Program-made: the position numbers and the translations under genes
DNA from: CAG-411 sp045124315
GTDB lineage: Bacteria > Bacillota > Clostridia > Lachnospirales > Lachnospiraceae
Assembly: GCA_045124315.1 (NCBI GenBank)
Contig: JBGVLO010000038.1
Coordinates: 1 to 39,548 of the forward strand
Direction: 5' to 3'
Length of the DNA stretch: 39,548 nucleotides
Notes under the pieces: model-generated
Database searches by the model: none
Seen by the model: the letters and a program-made list of their open reading frames with translations, nothing else
What the model was told of the DNA's origin: nothing
Shown: positions 16,632 through 24,133 of the stretch, piece by piece
Layout: each line of letters opens with the position of its first letter
Numbering within the stretch: position 1 is the first letter of the stretch

Positions 16632-17651
16632 TTAAAACTGTTTTAAGAAACGAGTATCATTCTCGTATAATAAACGCATATCATCAATTTCATATTTCAA
16701 CAGTGCGATTCTCTCCAAACCTACACCAAATGCAAATCCAACATACTCTTTTGGATCTACACCACTCATTTCTAATACATGAGGGTGTACCATTCCGCAA
16801 CCTAAGATTTCAATCCAACCTTCTCCCTTACAGAAACGGCATCCTTTTCCTCCACACTTAAAGCAGGATACATCCATTTCCGCACTTGGCTCTGTAAATG
16901 GGAAGTGATGGGGTCTGAACTTAACCTTTGTATCTTCCCCAAAAATTTCTTTTGCAAATTCCTGAAGGGTTCCTTTCAAATCTGCAAATGTTACGTTCTT
17001 ATCTACTACCAATCCCTCTACCTGATGGAAGGTTGGAGAATGGGTCGCATCTACTTCGTCGGAACGATACACACGCCCCGGTGCGATCATGCGGATTGGA
17101 AGTTTTCCCTTTTCCAATTCATGAACCTGTGTAGAAGAGGTCTGTGTACGCAATACGATATCTTTGTTAATATAGAACGTATCCTGTTCATCTTTTGCAG
17201 GATGGTTTGCAGGAATATTCAACGCTTCAAAGTTATAGTAATCATACTCCACTTCCGGGCCTTCCACCACTTCGTAACCCATTCCTATAAAGATTCTTTC
17301 AATCTCTTCCAAAGCAATGGTATTTGGGTGACGGTGTCCCATCATTGGTTTCTTTGCAGGCAATGTAACATCGATCGTCTCTGCCTTCATTTTTTCTTCA
17401 CGGATCTTTTTCTCAAAAGCAGTCTTCTTCTCTTCTAAAACCTTCTCGATTTCTGCTCTTGCTTCATTTACCATCTGTCCTACTTTTGGACGATCCTCAG
17501 GTGCCACATCCTTCATAGACTTTAACACAGAAGTCAATTCACCCTTCTTACCCAAAATAGCTACTCGCACATCATTCAAAGTTTCCAAATGCTGTGCGGC
17601 ACCAATCTGTTCCAACGCTTTCTCTTTGATTCCCTGCAATTTTTCTTTCAT
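16632..17651 (-). CDS. pheS: Phenylalanyl-tRNA synthetase alpha subunit
   Basis: Catalytic alpha chain of the enzyme that charges tRNA-Phe with phenylalanine. The 339 residues include an N-terminal coiled-coil arm (to about 85), class II motif 2 (GRVYRSDEVDATHSPTFHQ) and motif 3 (GVGLERIALLKY) near the C-terminus. A four-cysteine cluster (CFKCGGKGCRFC) sits before motif 3, as in many bacterial PheS. The ATG at 17651 has AGGATGG upstream. Expression should depend on tRNA-Phe charging through the T-box at 17775-18070. Confidence 0.98.
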   Translation of the reverse strand: MKEKLQGIKEKALEQIGAAQHLETLNDVRVAILGKKGELTSVLKSMKDVAPEDRPKVGQMVNEARAEIEKVLEEKKTAFEKKIREEKMKAETIDVTLPAKKPMMGHRHPNTIALEEIERIFIGMGYEVVEGPEVEYDYYNFEALNIPANHPAKDEQDTFYINKDIVLRTQTSSTQVHELEKGKLPIRMIAPGRVYRSDEVDATHSPTFHQVEGLVVDKNVTFADLKGTLQEFAKEIFGEDTKVKFRPHHFPFTEPSAEMDVSCFKCGGKGCRFCKGEGWIEILGCGMVHPHVLEMSGVDPKEYVGFAFGVGLERIALLKYEIDDMRLLYENDTRFLKQF

Positions 17652-17774
17652 CTGTTTCCATCCTTTCTATTTGTTTCATTGTATAGGTTCCAAAATCAAT
17701 GTCATTTACTCAAGCCTTAAACTTCTATGAAATGGTTGGTCTGCGAATGTATCGATCTCCTATGAAAGAACAAA

Positions 17775-17808
17775 CGTCCCTACAAAAGATTTCTCTTCTG
17801 TAGGGACG
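17775..17808 (-). terminator. T-box intrinsic terminator
   Basis: A stem CGTCCCTAC/GTAGGGACG with inner pairing AGAA/TTCT, followed by TTTGTTCTTT in leftward RNA. Its 5' arm lies next to the T-box sequence, so the two folds are alternatives. Confidence 0.85.
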
Positions 17809-18070
17809 AATCCATCTCCGCGGTACCACCCAAATTATACTTGCGTATCTCTCTTCCACGCGTAACGAGCGCCACGTCAGGTCCTACTCACCAAAAGGGC
17901 TATGGTTCACAGATATGTGAACAGCACCCCAAAAGGCTTCAAATCTGCAACTCCAGTGTGAATTTCAAATATCTCCTGTACTTAAGAAGCTTCCAGCCAA
18001 GGCTCCTCTCTCTGTAAAGTGTAAGATACTCTATGTTAGCTTGCTAACTGCACTATCATCGTTTTTATCA
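17775..18070 (-). promoter_or_regulatory. T-box leader of pheS, phenylalanine specifier
   Basis: T-box leaders bind uncharged tRNA and switch between terminator and antiterminator. The conserved T-box sequence TGGGTGGTACCGCGG lies at 17818-17832 (minus). The terminator stem GTCCCTAC...GTAGGGAC follows at 17775-17808. In the Stem I specifier loop, GAAATTCACAC offers a TTC (Phe) codon at 17960-17962, which fits the downstream pheS. Between Stem I and the antiterminator is a palindromic stem with core GTTCACATATCTGTGAAC (17914-17931). It should raise pheST expression when phenylalanine is scarce. Confidence 0.92.
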
Positions 18071-18079
18071 ATCCTTTTC

Positions 18080-18107
18080 ATTCTATCACACTACGCCAAA
18101 GTGTCAA
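18080..18107 (-). promoter_or_regulatory. Sigma-A promoter of the pheS operon
   Basis: TTGACA (18102-18107) and TAGAAT (18080-18085) with a 16-bp spacer. The expected start near 18072 places the whole T-box leader in the transcript. Confidence 0.8.
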
Positions 18108-18115
18108 GCACAAAT

Positions 18116-20884
18116 CTATTCTTTTTTTACCTGACCTTTGCATCCTAAACTGGTAAATAACTTTTTATAGGTTTTGTATTTGCCTTTTGGCACATATACC
18201 GTAGTTCTCGGTCCAATTCCAGAAAAAGTTCCTTTGGAAACTTTACCATTCTTAATCTTCTTTGCATTTATAATCACCGTTTTTAATTTTGTACAATTTG
18301 CAAACGCACCGGATCCAATTTCTTTTACATTTTTTCCTATGGTAAGCACCTGTAATCGTTTGCTATTTTTTAATGCATTTTTCTGAATTCCAGTCACATC
18401 GTACTGCACATCATCAATCATAACCGTATTTGGAATCGTATATGCCACCATGTTCTTTCCCTTAGGCTTTACAAAAGTTACATTCTCTCCTACCTTTGTG
18501 ATTTTATAAGAACACCCACTCTTACTTTTAATGATCCAACCTTTCTTCGGCAATCCCCCCAATTCTATCACGTCTTCGCTGTCCTTGCCTGCATCCATAT
18601 CCACATCTTCATAAATCCAATCATCATCCATTCCACTTCCATTTGTCCCTACCGCATTTGATTTTCTGGATTGTACGATCAGGACTTCGTCCTCAAATTC
18701 TTCTATTTCATCCTCTTCCGGCTCTCTCGTTACCACCGGTCTCTGCGTTTGTATTAGAGGTGGACTCTCTCCCTCTTCGTCATAAGAAGGATTTTCTGTC
18801 TGGCTGTTAGGAACAAAAGGCTCCATGGACGCTGCTATGGGCGTTGTCGTTTTAGGAAATGCCGTATTTGCAACAGGATCCGTTTCAACAGTTGGAGTAT
18901 TTACAGCGATTGGACTTACAGTTGGCCATGTAGTCTCCACCGGAACTGTAACTTCAGGAGTCACAGAAATAGGTGTTCCCGTTGGTTCCACTGTAACAAA
19001 GGGTGTGACCACCATTGGCGTCCTGGTTGGTTCTACGGTAACTACCGGTGTAACGGGAACTGGCGACTTTGTGGGAGTAGTTGTCACAACCGGTGCCTTT
19101 GTGGGACTTACCGTTATCACTGGTGTTGCTACAATTGGTGTCGCCGTTGGTTTTGGTGTAGCGCTAACGGTAACCCCCGTATAAATAGTTCCCACATAGG
19201 AATCTACATCATATTTGGTCAGACTATAGTGTTCGCTGTCCAATCCCGTCAAATAGCATCTTCTTGCATATACCTTCTTGCTATAACCAACGGCAGCATC
19301 CTCAAATTCATAGAATGTGGCTTTTGCCTGAACCTCATCCCCTTCAACCAGATTCCCCACCTCCAGATACAAGGAATTTCGGATGATATTTGTCAGAGTA
19401 GCCGTTCCATCATAACACTTCCTCACATCTCCTTTCAAGGACAGGGTCACTTCCCTTTTCTTAATCGTCCCCCTTTTTACAAGGGCACACTCACTGTCTA
19501 TATAGTAATTTTCATTGTTCAAATTCTGTATGACACATACAATCCGATTTCCTTCCTTCTCCGGAGCCGACCAATCATAGGTGGCTGTTCCGGAAACCGG
19601 AACAGGTGTACTATTCCAGACTACCCCTTCCTTGATCACAGCTCTCACTGTTTGACAGGTGCAGTTTCCATCGTACTCTTTCTCGTATACATTGTCCGAT
19701 GCCAGCTCAAAATCAGAAACAGAAAGTCTTTTCTTCCTGACAGATATATTCACTGTTTTGACATTGCTCTGATACACCCCGCCTTGCCATAACAAACGAA
19801 CATACACCTTATGCTCCCCTGCCGTCATTTTCCTTAACTGTACAATAATTTGCCCCTCTCCTGCACTTTCCTCAATTTCTATCACCTGTTTTCGTCCTTG
19901 GGAATCAAACTCATAACACTCTGCGGATACATCCGACCAATCACCCATATACAAAAGATAAGTCAGATACAGACTAATGGTCACTCCATAGTCTGCTGTC
20001 TGTCCTTCCAATTCTTTCCGTAAATATATAGGTGCATTCGTAATTTGTACCCCGGCATAGTCGGCATCCCCAATTTCCATAGCATTGAGCCTGCTCATAC
20101 GGGCATCGACCCAACTACATGCCCCATTCACATACAATGCCTTATTTTCTGGTAAAATATCTTCCAAACAGCCATCGTCCACCAGTACTTCATACGACAT
20201 ACCTTCCGAAGACAAATCCTTTTGCTCCCCCCATATCTCACCTTCTTTTAATTGTGCGCTGCCACCCGAAAAAATATGTATGCCCTGATTTCCCTGTACC
20301 ACCGTGCTTCCACACATTTGATAGGTTCCATACACACCGATTGCAGGCACATGTGACTCCTGGCTGCAAACTGTCACATTCTCCCCAATAACAGCACCTT
20401 GCTTTTCTATCTGAATATTTCCTTCTATTTTTCCATCCAGGATATGTAAACTACCACACTCAAAATCTATGTCCACTTCATCCGAATTGCCTTCCAAAGT
20501 ATGTTGGTTTAACCGAATCGTAAGAGATGCATCGCTGTCATGCATATTAATATGCACAGGTGCTTCCAGCATGACATCTGCCAGAAGGTCTATGGTTGCC
20601 GAATCACAGGTCTCCACCATAGAAAGTGCATCTTCCAATCGACTGCATCCTACGCTGAATCCTGTACCGATACTCACTTTCACAATCGGTTCCACATCAA
20701 TCCCCGCACCAGTGCTCATCCTTACAACAGCTCCTATACTGCCCCTCTTTCCTTCAGAATTCTCCCCTTGTTCGGTTTCCTGTATCACATTCTCTGCATA
20801 TGCCATTTCTTTATAAAAGACATTGGTAAAACAAGTACTGATCATACAGATTACCAGAACGAAACTTATGATTCTCTTATTCAT
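18116..20884 (-). CDS. Large secreted protein with YDG-like and leucine-rich repeats
   Basis: A 922-residue exported protein. I start at the ATG at 20884 (MNKRIISFVLVICMIS), which opens a clear signal peptide ending near MAYA/EN; the frame extends to 21022 but without signal or site. The N-terminal half looks like a right-handed beta-helix (repeating DGKIEGNIQIE-type phrases). Two modules follow with KEYDGN and CYDGTATL, typical of YDG immunoglobulin-like domains. Then comes a Thr/Pro/Val linker of repeats such as TPVVTVEPTRTP, an acidic stretch (EPEEDEIEEFEDE) and a C-terminal LRR_5/BspA-type repeat (KEIGSGAFANCTKLKTV). No sortase or SLH signal is present, so anchoring is unclear. Likely an adhesin or surface-exposed binding protein. 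Confidence 0.8.
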   Translation of the reverse strand: MNKRIISFVLVICMISTCFTNVFYKEMAYAENVIQETEQGENSEGKRGSIGAVVRMSTGAGIDVEPIVKVSIGTGFSVGCSRLEDALSMVETCDSATIDLLADVMLEAPVHINMHDSDASLTIRLNQHTLEGNSDEVDIDFECGSLHILDGKIEGNIQIEKQGAVIGENVTVCSQESHVPAIGVYGTYQMCGSTVVQGNQGIHIFSGGSAQLKEGEIWGEQKDLSSEGMSYEVLVDDGCLEDILPENKALYVNGACSWVDARMSRLNAMEIGDADYAGVQITNAPIYLRKELEGQTADYGVTISLYLTYLLYMGDWSDVSAECYEFDSQGRKQVIEIEESAGEGQIIVQLRKMTAGEHKVYVRLLWQGGVYQSNVKTVNISVRKKRLSVSDFELASDNVYEKEYDGNCTCQTVRAVIKEGVVWNSTPVPVSGTATYDWSAPEKEGNRIVCVIQNLNNENYYIDSECALVKRGTIKKREVTLSLKGDVRKCYDGTATLTNIIRNSLYLEVGNLVEGDEVQAKATFYEFEDAAVGYSKKVYARRCYLTGLDSEHYSLTKYDVDSYVGTIYTGVTVSATPKPTATPIVATPVITVSPTKAPVVTTTPTKSPVPVTPVVTVEPTRTPMVVTPFVTVEPTGTPISVTPEVTVPVETTWPTVSPIAVNTPTVETDPVANTAFPKTTTPIAASMEPFVPNSQTENPSYDEEGESPPLIQTQRPVVTREPEEDEIEEFEDEVLIVQSRKSNAVGTNGSGMDDDWIYEDVDMDAGKDSEDVIELGGLPKKGWIIKSKSGCSYKITKVGENVTFVKPKGKNMVAYTIPNTVMIDDVQYDVTGIQKNALKNSKRLQVLTIGKNVKEIGSGAFANCTKLKTVIINAKKIKNGKVSKGTFSGIGPRTTVYVPKGKYKTYKKLFTSLGCKGQVKKE
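18800..19175 (-). repeat. Degenerate tandem repeat coding the Thr/Pro linker
   Basis: Within the secreted protein gene, units coding variants of TP-x-VTV-x-PT-x-TP recur about every 14 residues. Such linkers span the cell wall in surface proteins and vary in length between strains. Repeat number variation is to be expected but cannot be seen from one sequence. Confidence 0.7.
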
Positions 20885-21152
20885 ACCTCTCACTCCCCTT
20901 GTGCTTTGTCCTATTATACTGTTGTGATACATCTGCTGCACCTCTCTATGGAAACTACATCCAATCCAAGTACAATTCCCCTCTTTTGTCCCACGCTTCC
21001 ATATATGGCAGCAATCTCTCATTTTTTTCGAAACGATTCAAAACGTTCCTTATACAGAATATTTTATGTTACTGCTCACATATCTGTGATCTGTAAGTAT
21101 TTTATCACTTTTCCCAAATCATGTAAATCAAAAAAAATATTCGTAAAACAAA
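20885..21152. other. Upstream region of the secreted protein gene
   Basis: Contains a candidate promoter (TGCAGC at 20935-20940, 16-bp spacer, TATAAT at 20913-20918, leftward) and a 30-bp palindrome at 21068-21097. I see no gene here; the leftward extension of the 18116 frame lacks coding signs. Confidence 0.45.
21068..21097. repeat. Solo palindrome related to the 132-bp element end
   Basis: Read leftward this 30-mer matches the first 30 bp of copy A (3743-3772) at 25 positions, including the CACAG-N-TATGTGA core. No other part of the 132-bp element is beside it, so it is either a solo end or the precursor palindrome. Confidence 0.55.
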
Positions 21153-21190
21153 AATCCCCCTTCAATCACTTTATAGATTGAACAGGGATT
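21153..21190 (-). terminator. Terminator after divIC
   Basis: A 15-bp imperfect stem (AATCCCTGTTCAATC with GATTGAAGGGGGATT) and TTTTTGTTTT in leftward RNA, 17 bp beyond the divIC stop. Confidence 0.9.
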
Positions 21191-21206
21191 CTTCTAATAG
21201 ATCTTT

Positions 21207-21515
21207 TTATTGTTCTTCGTCCGCTTCAAAAATCACTTCATCTTTGTATACAAGACCCAACTTCTCTCGCGCCAACTCTTCTACATACGCATCCGACTGT
21301 ACATATTCTTTCTGCTCTTCTATCTCCTGTCTATCCTGCTCCAGCTTCTCTACATCCTTCTGATATTGGTCCAAGGTAGCCTGATACTCACTGGCTTTCT
21401 GATGTAGTGTTACTGTCTTATAAGATAGCACTGCAAAAAGAATGACCACGACCGTAGTACTAATCTTAATACCGATGCGATTGGTCTTCTGCATCCTTTG
21501 CTTTTTCTTTCTCAT
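21207..21515 (-). CDS. divIC: Septum formation initiator DivIC/FtsB-like
   Basis: A bitopic cell-division protein that joins FtsL and DivIB/FtsQ at the septum. The ATG at 21515 (MRKKKQRMQK, 102 residues) is preferred because AAGGAGAGG precedes it. A basic cytoplasmic start, one membrane helix (about residues 15-35, KISTTVVVILFAVLSYKTV) and a long coiled coil (DQYQKDVEKLEQDRQEIEEQ) are followed by the family end motif YVEELAREKLGLV. It follows yabQ, the order also known from Bacillus subtilis, but has its own sigma-A promoter (21665-21693). Confidence 0.92.
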   Translation of the reverse strand: MRKKKQRMQKTNRIGIKISTTVVVILFAVLSYKTVTLHQKASEYQATLDQYQKDVEKLEQDRQEIEEQKEYVQSDAYVEELAREKLGLVYKDEVIFEADEEQ

Positions 21516-21664
21516 TTTGTGACCTCTCCTTCTACGCAACCCTCAAAAAATATTTGAAAAAATCCTCTCAAAATATTTTCCCCTACTCTACCTGATCTAC
21601 CTGCATTTTTTGAAGTCCCACACCCTGTCCAATCCCTTCAATCCACGTACAAACTAGTGTATCT

Positions 21665-21693
21665 ATTGTAGCATATTGACTGTATTTTTTCAA
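21665..21693 (-). promoter_or_regulatory. Sigma-A promoter of divIC
   Basis: TTGAAA (21688-21693), a 17-bp spacer and TACAAT (21665-21670). It lies just after yabQ and separates vegetative divIC expression from the spore genes upstream. Confidence 0.75.
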
Positions 21694-21730
21694 CAACCCC
21701 ATTGCTTTTTCTAAAAATTCCTACAACTCT

Positions 21731-22078
21731 TTATTGTTTCTGTCTATGCTTGCGTAACCAAAAACGCTTTATTTTTAATGGAACATAAGTCGCTCCCATA
21801 ACAATAAGTTCGCTGGGCCCAAAATGGTAGGCTAACATCCCAATTCCGATTCCCACTAAAGAGAACCCCCTTATAATTCCGTCGTTCACTTCATAACACA
21901 TGAGGAAAACAACCAATCCTCCAATTAGCCAGAAAAAAAAATCTCCCCAAAATGTCACACATTTTCCGTGTGGAAATATCCGTCGAAAAATCCGCAATCC
22001 GTCATACGAAACCAACAAGAAGATTCCTGTAAAAAAAGAATATAGCAAAAAACGTACTTCCTGCTCAATCTGCTCCAT
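21731..22078 (-). CDS. yabQ: Spore cortex biosynthesis protein YabQ
   Basis: YabQ is a mother-cell membrane protein needed for spore cortex formation. The 115 residues contain an N-terminal EQEVRFLLYSFFTGIFLLVSYDGLRIFRR segment, the family signature, and three to four membrane helices, ending in a basic tail (KIKRFWLRKHRQKQ). Shorter than the B. subtilis protein, as is usual in Clostridia. AAGGGAG precedes the ATG; the gap to yabP is 12 bp, so both share one transcript. Confidence 0.93.
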   Translation of the reverse strand: MEQIEQEVRFLLYSFFTGIFLLVSYDGLRIFRRIFPHGKCVTFWGDFFFWLIGGLVVFLMCYEVNDGIIRGFSLVGIGIGMLAYHFGPSELIVMGATYVPLKIKRFWLRKHRQKQ

Positions 22079-22090
22079 ACGTGTTCTCCC

Positions 22091-22378
22091 TTATTTAAAC
22101 AAACGTTTCAATAAACTTTCCTCTCTTTTTCCAATTTCTTTTTCTTCTGCATAAGCAAAACTATCCATGGTTCCATCAATATCCACCTCTCCCTTTTCCA
22201 GTGATAACCGATTTACATGCAATTCTTTTCCTCTGACCATCAACAATCCCAAATTGGTTTCCATAAGAATTTCACTGGCATCAAAAGATAATACATCTTT
22301 TACTCCAGTTAGGGACATAGCCTGTCGATTCTGAATCACGATTTTATGTTTTCCCTGTTCATACGGTCTTTCCTCCAT
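22091..22378 (-). CDS. yabP: Sporulation protein YabP
   Basis: YabP is a small mother-cell protein (YabP/YqfC family) required for spore cortex assembly. The 95 residues carry the family pattern HKIVIQNRQAMSLTGVKDVLSFD and GLLMVRGKELHVNRLSLEKGEV. It opens the yabPQ unit, separated from rqcP by a strong terminator and preceded by a sigma-E-like promoter candidate. Confidence 0.94.
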   Translation of the reverse strand: MEERPYEQGKHKIVIQNRQAMSLTGVKDVLSFDASEILMETNLGLLMVRGKELHVNRLSLEKGEVDIDGTMDSFAYAEEKEIGKREESLLKRLFK

Positions 22379-22430
22379 CTTACTCTACCCCATTTCCATA
22401 ATTTCTTTTTCCTGCCACGTATATACTAAC

Positions 22431-22459
22431 AATTTATGCTTCTGGGGCTCTTTTTATGC
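22431..22459 (-). promoter_or_regulatory. Candidate sigma-E promoter of yabP-yabQ
   Basis: GCATAAA (22453-22459), a 14-bp spacer and CATAAATT (22431-22438), compared with the mother-cell consensus KMATATT-N14-CATACANT. Position and gene function agree; the -35 match is partial. Confidence 0.45.
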
Positions 22460-22463
22460 AAAA

Positions 22464-22497
22464 AAGAGACTTATCATCCTACAATGATAAACCTCTT
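22464..22497 (-). terminator. Terminator after rqcP
   Basis: A 14-bp stem (AAGAGGTTTATCAT with ATGATAAGTCTCTT) and six Ts in leftward RNA, 33 bp after the rqcP stop. It insulates yabPQ from vegetative transcription. Confidence 0.92.
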
Positions 22498-22530
22498 GTA
22501 AATTATCCTTATTCCGAATCAGATTCATTT

Positions 22531-22770
22531 TTATAAATATTTAAACAACTCTTTTGCTTCCTCTTTTCGAACCGTCTCCTGCACATCCAACACTTCTACT
22601 TTTACATTTTTATTTCCGAATGCAATTTCGATCACATCTCCTGCTTTTACAGAAACAGATGCCTTTGCTGTCTTTCCATTTACCATAACACGTCCAGCGT
22701 CGCAAGCTTCGTTTGCTACTGTTCTCCGTTTGATCAAACGGGATACCTTTAAAAACTTGTCTAATCTCAT
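22531..22770 (-). CDS. rqcP: S4-domain ribosome quality-control factor RqcP
   Basis: RqcP (formerly YabO, Hsp15-like) binds stalled large ribosomal subunits and assists alanine tailing by RqcH. The 79 residues are almost wholly an S4 RNA-binding domain: MRLDKFLKVSRLIKRR, then ANEACDAGRVMVNG and KAGDVIEIAFG. GAAGGG precedes the ATG. It sits between hup and yabP as in other Firmicutes. Confidence 0.93.
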   Translation of the reverse strand: MRLDKFLKVSRLIKRRTVANEACDAGRVMVNGKTAKASVSVKAGDVIEIAFGNKNVKVEVLDVQETVRKEEAKELFKYL

Positions 22771-22801
22771 AATTACCCTTCTTTCTCCCTGCTTGCATAA
22801 A

Positions 22802-22831
22802 AAGAGGCTGACGCAATTGCGCCAGCCTCTT
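22802..22831 (-). terminator. Terminator after hup
   Basis: A 13-bp stem (AAGAGGCTGGCGC with GCGTCAGCCTCTT) with an AATT loop and a T-tract in leftward RNA. It ends most transcription from hup; rqcP would be served by read-through or an unseen promoter. Confidence 0.9.
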
Positions 22832-22850
22832 CTTTCTATCTTGCCAACAA

Positions 22851-23126
22851 TTATTTGTTAACTGCGTCCTTTAATGCTTTACCAGCTTTGAACTTAGGTG
22901 CCTTAGAAGCAGGAATGCTCATTGTTTCACCGGTCTGAGGGTTTCTACCTTCTCTTGCTGTTCTCTCAGCAACTTCAAATGTCCCAAAACCTACTAACTG
23001 GATCTTCTCACCCTTTGTTAACTCTTCTGTTACAACATCAACGAAAGCCTTTAATACTTTCTCTGAATCCTTCTTAGATAATTCTGTCTTCTCTGCAATT
23101 GCTGCAACTAATTCTGCTTTGTTCAT
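22851..23126 (-). CDS. hup: HU nucleoid-associated DNA-binding protein
   Basis: HU bends DNA and compacts the nucleoid. At 91 residues it is standard: MNKAELVAAIAEKTELSKKD, the GFGTFEV motif before the DNA-embracing arm, and the signature REGRNPQTGETMSIPA. The gene has its own strong promoter and a terminator, so it is a single highly expressed unit placed inside the spore cluster; mazG, often found between spoVT and hup in Clostridia, is not here. Confidence 0.97.
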   Translation of the reverse strand: MNKAELVAAIAEKTELSKKDSEKVLKAFVDVVTEELTKGEKIQLVGFGTFEVAERTAREGRNPQTGETMSIPASKAPKFKAGKALKDAVNK

Positions 23127-23256
23127 GGATAAACTCCTCCTCTAATATAATTGTAAATTATTCACGATATCCTCTCGTGTTCTCTTTCCAAATTTTCTTT
23201 CGTGGAAAGTCTTTCGCGCCCTATTGTTTCGTCTCCTATAAGCACTCATAAATCTA

Positions 23257-23285
23257 TTTATAAACGGAAACACCTTGTTTGTCAA
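23257..23285 (-). promoter_or_regulatory. Strong sigma-A promoter of hup
   Basis: TTGACA (23280-23285), a 17-bp spacer and TATAAA (23257-23262). The leader of about 120 bases contains a small hairpin (CTTTCCACG...TTTGGAAAG, around 23184-23210). Confidence 0.85.
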
Positions 23286-23421
23286 GAAAATTTTGGTATT
23301 TCCCATGTTTTCACTTTTAAATCTACAGATTAGCAGAACATTTTTATTAAATTTTGTTTATTTTGCCTATTCATTTTCGAATAAAAGCTTTATTTTAAAG
23401 GATTCCCCTTCTTTTATTTCC

Positions 23422-23961
23422 TTATATTTCCATCTGTTTTCCAAGAAAACTGGCAGCCGTTGAGGCAAGTTTTTTCTCCACTTCTCCATTCCAATCTTTC
23501 TCATCTTTCCCCAAAACTGCCACGACTCCTATTACATCACCGGCACTGAGAATTGGTACTACTATTTCCTGTTTAAATTCCCCCGCCTCCAAATACCCAT
23601 TAAATAAATTTTGTTGCTTTCCTTCTATTATGCTTCTCTGTTCCATTGCCAATTCCAATTCTCTTCCTATGGGCTGTTTCAATAATTCCTTACGATTTCC
23701 TCCTGCAACCGCTATAATCTGATCTCGATCTGTAATGCAGACCACCTTTCCAATATTCTGTGATATAGCTTCTGCATACTGCATGGCAAACTCACTCAGA
23801 TCCCCAATAGGGGAATACTTTTTTAGAATAATATCCCCTTCCGCGTTCACAAAAATTTCCATAGGTTCCCCCTCTCGAATCCTCATAAGCTTTCGAATTT
23901 CTTTCGGAATCACTATTCTCCCCAGATCGTCCAATCTTCGAATCACCCCTGTTGCTTTCAT
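23422..23961 (-). CDS. spoVT: Stage V sporulation regulator SpoVT
   Basis: SpoVT is an AbrB-type transcription factor that modulates sigma-G genes in the forespore. The 179 residues have an N-terminal swapped-hairpin domain (MKATGVIRRLDDLGRIVIPKEIRK...) to about residue 50 and a C-terminal GAF domain (about 60-178, VVCITDRDQIIAVAGG and VVPILSAGDVIGVVAVLG). GGAGGG precedes the ATG. A near-perfect sigma-G promoter lies upstream (24016-24045), agreeing with forespore expression. Confidence 0.96.
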   Translation of the reverse strand: MKATGVIRRLDDLGRIVIPKEIRKLMRIREGEPMEIFVNAEGDIILKKYSPIGDLSEFAMQYAEAISQNIGKVVCITDRDQIIAVAGGNRKELLKQPIGRELELAMEQRSIIEGKQQNLFNGYLEAGEFKQEIVVPILSAGDVIGVVAVLGKDEKDWNGEVEKKLASTAASFLGKQMEI

Positions 23962-24015
23962 GCTACTTCTCCCTCCGTTTACATACTTTCATAATTAATT
24001 TGTTGGATTATGAGT

Positions 24016-24045
24016 TAGTATGTGAAAATTTCAAAAAATTATTCT
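24016..24045 (-). promoter_or_regulatory. Sigma-G promoter of spoVT
   Basis: AGAATA (24040-24045), exactly 17 bp, then CATACTA (24016-24022). The forespore sigma-G consensus in Bacillus is TGAATA-N17/18-CATACTA. The -10 matches fully and the -35 at five of six bases, about 55 bp before the spoVT ATG. Confidence 0.75.
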
Positions 24046-24133
24046 GCCATATTTGTAACAGTCCAGCCACAAAGAATATTTTTAGTCAATTTGTATATTT
24101 TGGCACGTTATGAATGACCCCGGCAGAACTGTT

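Noticed and set aside
18825..19184. Plus-strand frame of Val/Thr/Gly repeats
   Set aside because: It is the antisense reading of the Thr/Pro repeat in the secreted protein gene; low-complexity repeats often stay open on both strands.
19229..21181. Several plus-strand frames of 100-210 codons
   Set aside because: They oppose the secreted protein gene, overlap each other, lack ribosome binding sites and have no recognisable domain.
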